This document shows positions 59,787-64,000 of a DNA stretch of 64,000 nucleotides, piece by piece. Origin of the DNA: Symbiodinium natans (Eukaryota > Sar > Dinophyceae > Suessiales > Symbiodiniaceae); assembly GCA_905221605.1 (NCBI GenBank), contig CAJNDS010000180.1, positions 60,001 to 124,000 of the forward strand, in the 5' to 3' direction. A model generated the notes under the pieces. The model saw nothing but the letters and a program-made list of their open reading frames with translations, searched no databases and was not told the DNA's origin. The translations under genes and the position numbers were made by a program. Positions within the stretch are counted from its first letter, which is position 1. Every line of letters starts with the position of its first letter.

Positions 59787-62091
59787 TCCACCGACCAGCT
59801 TTCCTGAGGAGTTCGAGCTGAGCGAAGACTCTGAGGAACTTGAAATTGATTACTTCGGGAGAGTTTTGATGGTTTCGGCTAGTTCAGGAAAGTCAGAGCA
59901 GGAATTTCAGATTGGAAGTGAGAGTGATGAAGAGAGTGAAGACATAGAGAAGGACCCCTTGTACTGTTGGTACACCTCAGAACCAGAGAACTTTGTTAGG
60001 ACAGTGAGAGAGAGCCCAGGTGCAAAGGAAATTGAGGTTGTGCTTGACTCAGGCGCAGATATCTCATTAGCCCCTGTGTGGATGCGAAATTTCGGTAGGA
60101 AGGTCCCGGACCGACGCAGGATTGAACTCCGAGACGCTCAAGGAACTAGGATAAAGGTACAGGACCAGCGGGTTATTGAGGTTGAGTTTGAGGATGTTGG
60201 TGGAAACTGTGTGAAGGTTGAGGAAGTCTTCTTGATTTCATCAGTTGTTCACCCTCTCTTAGCTGTAGGAAAATTGTTGAAGAAAGGTTGGGAATTTCGG
60301 AACGGTAGTGAGACAGGAACTTTCTTGGTTGAAGGAAACACTTCCATAGCAGTAGCTTACAACAACAATTCCCTCACCGCTAAAGCTTTTGTCAGGACAG
60401 TCTCGACATCCCAAACAACAGGAGTCCCTACGCCAATCTATCTCTGTGAAACGCTTAGGAACCTCGTAGCTGAAGGTCGAATTGGATGGACAAGTGTGAC
60501 CGAGCCCTATGTAGTCCACTACAGCCCAAAGAGCTCAGAGCATGTTGACCCAGCTATGATGTATCCTCAAGGAAAACATCCTTTCAGAGCTGTTTTGGTT
60601 AGAGACACCGAAGGCTGGCAGCTCTTGCACTACAACGAAAGGTATGAAGAGCTAGAAGAACCTTTTGGCCACATCTATGATGAGAGCCAGAACTTTGAGG
60701 TATTGACCTTGATCTCGTCCAAGGCATTTCCTCCTTACCTCATAGGAACACCCAAGAAAGCGGAAGACAGAGGTACATTTGAAGAGTACACTGATGACAA
60801 GTGGTCTCTTAGCAAGGATGGAACTGAACTGATCAGGTACCACCACACGCCCAGGAAGACACGTTTTCATCCGCTCGACTTGAAGGACATTCCCGTAGAG
60901 CGTGAGAACCTCCAGAACGAGAGATCCACCTACGGAGAGGACCCAGTGAACCATGAGTTCTTTGAGGACAAGATGCCATGGATTGCAGATGAGTATGACG
61001 AGTTCTCATCACCTTTCGGAGTGAGATCATGGACAGGACAGTCTAAGTTCAGGTTGGTCTACCCAGTAGATGGTTCAAAGGCCCAACAACAGGAACAAAG
61101 GCTCAAAACAGTCCCGGAGAATGAAAGCATGGAGATTGACGAACAGGAACCACAGGCCCCTGCACACAGGTATGAACTTCATGGAGAACTTACGTTCATT
61201 TATGATGGTCATGAGTACAACCAGCAGAACAGCCTGAAGATCCTCAAGGAATTGTGTACAGAACTTGGAGTGTCTAAGAATGGCTCAAAACAGGACCTCC
61301 TTAGAAGGCTCAGTAGGAAGATCATGGAAGATGAGAGACGGTTAGGACTCAACACTGCTCAAAAGAAGTACCAGGAATATGCCATTCCACAACCGCTCAA
61401 GGACCAAGTCATGCCCAAACCTGAAGAAGTTGAGGTACACAATTTGACACATTTACCGTATGCCACTTGGTGTCCAGTATGCGTTGCGTGCAAAGGAAAA
61501 GAGTCGCCACATCCAACTCAAAGCCCTGAGAAGGAACGATCGTCTAGACCCACATTGTGTATGGATTTCTGTTTTACAGGAACAAGTCATGATGAAGCCC
61601 CGACGGCAGTCAGCTTGGTTTGCATTGACTCTTGGAGTAGGAGCATTGCTTGCGTTCCAACTGCAACCAAAGGAAAAGGTTTGATCGAGCACATTGGCGA
61701 AGGCGTTACGTACATGAGCACTCAACTTCAGTACCAGACTATCAACTTGAAGGCAGACAATGAAGGAACCATGAAGAAGCTCAAGCAGATCATCCTGAAA
61801 CAAAGGTCAGCTCTAGGACTGGGAACAACCCTTCAAGATGCAGTTTCAGGCCAGAAGGAAACCAATGGCATGGCAGAGCGTGCAATTCAAACTGTGCGTA
61901 GGCAAGCCCTCACGTTGATTCAAGGTTTGCAGGAACAGGCAAAGGTGTTGATAGCACATACTCACCCCTTGTTCAGTTGGGCATTCAGGCATGCAGCTTG
62001 GATTCTGAATAGGTACCACAGACACAGTGCTACTGGTATGACACCTTATGAGTTTGTTGCAGGAAGACCTTATGAAGGAACACTTTGCTAG
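59704..62091 (+). CDS. Protease-integrase part of copia polyprotein
   Basis: VVLDSGADISLAP at about 60036-60074 is the retroviral-type aspartic protease motif. HNLTHLPYATWCPVC near 61440 is an H-X3-H...C-X2-C integrase zinc finger. The catalytic D/D/E are in LCMDFCF (about 61560), LKADNEG (about 61755) and NGMAERAIQT (about 61875). It ends in RYHRHSATGMTPYEF and a TAG (62089-62091) that interrupts an otherwise continuing frame. Confidence 0.85.
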   Translation: MKPQVEEQPQQGTQKPIIRMVTMHHIGDPPTSFPEEFELSEDSEELEIDYFGRVLMVSASSGKSEQEFQIGSESDEESEDIEKDPLYCWYTSEPENFVRTVRESPGAKEIEVVLDSGADISLAPVWMRNFGRKVPDRRRIELRDAQGTRIKVQDQRVIEVEFEDVGGNCVKVEEVFLISSVVHPLLAVGKLLKKGWEFRNGSETGTFLVEGNTSIAVAYNNNSLTAKAFVRTVSTSQTTGVPTPIYLCETLRNLVAEGRIGWTSVTEPYVVHYSPKSSEHVDPAMMYPQGKHPFRAVLVRDTEGWQLLHYNERYEELEEPFGHIYDESQNFEVLTLISSKAFPPYLIGTPKKAEDRGTFEEYTDDKWSLSKDGTELIRYHHTPRKTRFHPLDLKDIPVERENLQNERSTYGEDPVNHEFFEDKMPWIADEYDEFSSPFGVRSWTGQSKFRLVYPVDGSKAQQQEQRLKTVPENESMEIDEQEPQAPAHRYELHGELTFIYDGHEYNQQNSLKILKELCTELGVSKNGSKQDLLRRLSRKIMEDERRLGLNTAQKKYQEYAIPQPLKDQVMPKPEEVEVHNLTHLPYATWCPVCVACKGKESPHPTQSPEKERSSRPTLCMDFCFTGTSHDEAPTAVSLVCIDSWSRSIACVPTATKGKGLIEHIGEGVTYMSTQLQYQTINLKADNEGTMKKLKQIILKQRSALGLGTTLQDAVSGQKETNGMAERAIQTVRRQALTLIQGLQEQAKVLIAHTHPLFSWAFRHAAWILNRYHRHSATGMTPYEFVAGRPYEGTLC

Positions 62092-62784
62092 TTTGGTGAG
62101 AGTTTGATGGTCTTGGCGAACAGGACTGGCGTCAATATCAAGAAAGGTGACCCTCAATGGCTGAGAGGAGTTTTCTTAGGAAAGACTGACAACAACCTCT
62201 TCATTACGTGGCACATGGATGGCATCAAGACCAGTAGATCTGTGAAGAGATGCCCCCATCATTTTGACCTGGAAGCACGAACTAGTGTAGGAATCCACAC
62301 TTGGGAAGTGAAGCACACAACGCTCACAACTCGCGTAGTTCCTAGGAAGAACCTACCAGGCCCCTCAGGAACACCAGCGCCTGTGACAGTGGTGGAGCCT
62401 CTAGGAGATCAACATGGCATTGGAGCCATTACTCCTGGAATACAGACACCTGTCATCGCAGGCGGGGCGAGTACACCAAAACCGTTAGGAACAGTCACCC
62501 CAAGAAACACGAACCTTCATGCAATGGCAAAGAAGGCAAAGGAACAAGAACAACTGCAAGCAGAACCTGCAGCACCTGAGTGGATAGACCCAGGACCTGA
62601 TGAGGCAGGCAGTGATGCAACGCCTACAAGTCAGCTGAGTCATCTGCAAAACAGAGGACCAGAATCTGATGAAGCAGGTAGTGACAGCATGAGCACTGAC
62701 CAAGAGAAGCAAGAGAGTCAAGGTAGTGAACTTTTGTTGCCTAGAGCACCGGCAGCAGTCAGAAGCATGAGTATGAAGACGTAG
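62092..62784 (+). pseudogene. Integrase C-terminal part after an in-frame stop
   Basis: Same frame as the integrase: FGESLMVLANRTGVNIKKGD, then a P/T/E-rich linker. The only break from the upstream segment is the TAG, most simply a point mutation. The frame is lost near 62760. Confidence 0.7.
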
Positions 62785-63180
62785 GAACTTCGTCCAAAAT
62801 CCCAAGGACCGACGAGTCGCCGAAGAGGAAATTTCCACCGTTTAACGCAGGACGCGTGTTTGAGCACAACGACGAACCTCTCCCTGAGCCAGGACTTGAC
62901 GACATCTGTTGGGAGGACACATACTCAGATATAGGAGATGAAGAAGAAGAAGACGAAGAGGAGAGAGAGAGAGTTTTCAACGATGAGGACGCAGGACCAC
63001 CAGAGCTTTCAGCGGAAGAGCTCAAGACCAAGGACAGAGAGGCCATGATCACCGAGATGGAGAGACTTTCAGGAATGCAGGCACTGGCTAGGAAACCGCT
63101 GGAGGAACTTGGTTGGCACAAGAGAGACGATGGAGAGAATGAGAGAGAAGAGATCGAACAGGAACCCATAAAATGGCTCA
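62758..63180 (+). pseudogene. Linker between integrase and reverse transcriptase (frame-shifted)
   Basis: Acidic segment (EYEDVGTSSKIPRTDESPKR, then DEEEEDEEERERVF) leading to PIKWLTT, where the frame changes again in an A run at about 63182. Confidence 0.65.
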
Positions 63181-64000
63181 CAACAAATTCGTGTTCGATT
63201 GGCGGTTCAGGTCAGGGTCTTGGAAAAGACGGGCTAGGCTAGTGGCTCGTGAATTTAAAGGAACTGAACACAGAAGCGATGTGTTCTCACCAGCCACGTC
63301 AGCAAGCCTCACAAGGTTAGTCCCCGTGATTGCTCTTCAGGAAGAGTTTTCAGTCTACAGCATTGACGTCAAAGATGCGTTTTTGCAAGTACCGCAAAGG
63401 ACTAGAACGGCGTGTGAATTCCCGAAGGAATATGTGGAGCTGTTTCAGGACACTGATCCCTCTTGTCTTCAGGAAGGACTACTCTTGCTCCGAGTGTTGC
63501 CAGGACAGAGAGACGCAGCTTTGCTTTGGTCGGATCATTTTAGTGATTCGCTTAAGGAACAAGACTTTGAGAGAAGTGTAGCTTGTCCAACTCTGTTTCG
63601 AGACTCACGGAAAAGCATTCTTGTGGTTCATGTTGATGACATTCAAGCAGCAGGAAAGAGTCATCATGTCGACCCTGTACTAAAGAGTCTAGGACGAGTG
63701 TACGAGCTGAAGATTGAAGGACCGTTTCTTACCGCGCAGGAACTTGCTATTGGCGAGTCGCTTCAGACGGTGAGATTTCTCAAAAGAAAGTACTCGTATC
63801 ACAATCATGAACTTCACATTCACAGTGACCCAAAGTATCTTGGAAAACTTCGTGAAGAACTCAAGTTGACAGGAAAGGCATCAAAGCCGACGCCGTGCAC
63901 ACAGGAGAGCCAGGCAGTAGACAACACAAACCCTCTTGACCAGGAACAAGCAGCTTCGTTTAGGAAGTGTGTAGGAATCCTCCTATATGTTTGTCAGGAC
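63143..64000 (+). CDS. Reverse transcriptase, partial (RVT_2 type)
   Basis: Open to the window end. Contains RRARLVAREFKG, YSIDVKDAFLQVPQ (first catalytic Asp, about 63355-63396) and VVHVDDIQAAG (the YVDD-box equivalent, about 63620-63652), then the connection region toward RNase H. No stop or frameshift within the 858 bp seen. Confidence 0.88.

Larger units (their letters stand above)
57076..64000 (+). mobile_element. Ty1/copia LTR retrotransposon, degraded, runs off the window
   Basis: Order LTR, primer-binding site, Gag, zinc knuckle, protease, integrase, reverse transcriptase, the copia order (integrase before RT). The coding region changes frame four times and has one in-frame TAG, so this copy cannot make a full polyprotein unless some breaks are assembly errors. 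RNase H and the 3' LTR are beyond 64000. Confidence 0.9.

Noticed and set aside
1-64000. Promoters, terminators, ribosome-binding sites, tRNA and rRNA genes, spliced-leader relics
   Set aside because: None could be recognised by eye. Bacterial-type signals are not expected in this genome, and a covariance-model scan would be needed to exclude tRNAs.

Overview
The window looks like nuclear DNA of a dinoflagellate, most like the Symbiodiniaceae. The signs are TTTAGGG-type telomeric heptamers, coding exons of roughly 70-130 bp, candidate introns starting with GT, GC or GA, many pentatricopeptide-repeat (PPR) genes and a Ty1/copia polyprotein rich in K/G. No prokaryotic operon, rRNA or tRNA was recognised, and I did not see the dinoflagellate spliced-leader 22-mer. 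Reading frames here are mostly exon pieces, so gene entries are hand-built exon chains with approximate ends.

Layout. 1-45 kb: an accessory-looking compartment with about 51 short telomeric-repeat arrays in both orientations, plus about 28 short (90-150 bp) elements with terminal inverted repeats (TIRs) that fall into at least six families (A-F). Between them lie small coding exons. The best-supported genes are a split PPR gene (23.1-27.3 kb, minus), an unsplit 11-repeat PPR reading frame (28.0-29.4 kb, minus), and an A1 (pepsin-like) aspartyl protease scattered over 31.1-34.7 kb (minus). Unidentified exon chains lie at 1.5-2.2, 4.1-4.7, 9.2-10.6 and 42.2-44.8 kb (minus) and at 15.4-16.1 and 20.2-22.3 kb (plus). 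A 144-bp tandem repeat fills 17.97-20.05 kb. 45-54 kb: telomeric arrays stop abruptly. This part holds AT-rich simple repeats, a 14-bp tandem array and C-rich AAGCCCCC-type repeats. 54.7-55.9 kb: a plus-strand J-domain (DnaJ-like) protein with a C-terminal membrane segment. 57.1-64.0 kb: a degraded Ty1/copia retrotransposon that runs off the window.

Main result. The telomeric arrays are not randomly placed. Of 19 neighbouring pairs in the order CCCTAAA-array then TTTAGGG-array, 14 are 90-146 bp apart, and most of those spacers read as single coding exons. Pairs in the opposite order have spacings from 82 bp to 6 kb. In genic orientation this puts CCCTAAA before the acceptor and GGTTTAGGG after the donor of an exon. 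One array (43.67-43.81 kb) is flanked by a 9-bp direct repeat inside an exon, and removing it as a GA...AG intron restores a continuous reading frame. The TIR elements behave alike: their ends supply GT donors and, in families C and F, AG acceptors. I infer that telomeric arrays and TIR elements have acted as introners, that is, mobile intron-generating insertions.
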